Source of the DNA: Alienimonas chondri
GTDB taxonomy: Bacteria > Planctomycetota > Planctomycetia > Planctomycetales > Planctomycetaceae
Length of the DNA stretch: 64,000 nt
Direction: 5' to 3'
Assembly (NCBI RefSeq): GCF_013036045.1
Contig: NZ_WTPX01000007.1
Span: 1 to 64,000, forward strand
Below the pieces are notes generated by a model, which had not been told where the DNA came from, ran no database searches, and saw only the letters and a list, made by a program, of their open reading frames with translations. A program made the position numbers and the translations under genes. Shown here piece by piece: positions 63,984 through 64,000 of this stretch. Numbering within the stretch: position 1 is the first letter of the stretch; each line of letters begins with the position of its first letter.

Positions 63984-64000
63984 ACCGGTGAGCGCAGCGA

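Overview
The window is a 64 kb, very GC-rich, gene-dense bacterial chromosome segment. It looks planctomycete: three signal-peptide-bearing formylglycine-type sulfatases, a cytochrome-type protein of the DUF1549/DUF1553 class, a very large protein with two CxxCH heme sites, PA14-like and SGNH-like regions, a PQQ-like beta-propeller protein, a sialate O-acetylesterase-like protein, weak or absent Shine-Dalgarno sites at most genes, and palindromic repeats in many gaps. An Alienimonas-like member of the Planctomycetaceae would fit, but that is inference from gene style, not from a marker gene. No rRNA, CRISPR array, insertion sequence or prophage was recognised. One tRNA gene (Gly-GCC) is present.

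Layout. 0-5 kb: radical SAM protein, acetate kinase, a possible toxin-antitoxin-like pair ending in a PIN protein, an M16 protease and a GNAT acetyltransferase. 5-9 kb (mostly minus strand): orphan protein, MgtC-family membrane protein, small membrane protein, and a trigger factor/phosphatase pair overlapping by GTGA; then tRNA-Gly with a clear terminator. 9-13 kb (minus): Gfo/Idh/MocA oxidoreductase behind a Ser/Thr kinase that carries a degenerate receiver domain, then an Ntn-hydrolase. 13-17 kb (plus): sulfatase and dihydroxy-acid dehydratase. 16.8-21.8 kb: a repeat-rich stretch with orphan genes (DUF2726, MltR-like, zinc-ribbon) around a SulP transporter. 21.7-31 kb: EF-hand protein, UvrD/PcrA helicase, Xer recombinase, second sulfatase, iron alcohol dehydrogenase overlapping a PQQ-like propeller. 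31-39 kb (minus): AlgH-type protein, a Pro/acidic then Gly/Cys-rich exported protein, family-4 uracil-DNA glycosylase, M28 peptidase, DUF1549/1553 cytochrome protein. 39.5-45.2 kb (plus): a 1915-residue autotransporter-like protein.

45.4-54 kb is a compact plus-strand sugar cluster: YidR/DUF3748-like propeller, sodium:solute symporter, DapA-family lyase, ribulokinase-family kinase, sulfatase, fucose/arabinose-isomerase-like protein, with two start/stop overlaps. I read it as uptake, desulfation and breakdown of a (sulfated) deoxy- or pentose sugar. Facing it on the minus strand (54.2-62.6 kb) are the large heme protein, an acetylesterase, an enolase-superfamily enzyme and a secreted zinc metallopeptidase, which could serve the same polysaccharide diet. 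A GT4-type glycosyltransferase closes the window.

The most unusual non-coding signal is a family of 90-150 bp palindromic elements with the arm GTGTGCCATGCTCTCAC or a variant (five copies), which sits next to several of the orphan genes, plus a second repeat that occurs once between genes and once inside the linker of the uracil-DNA glycosylase gene.
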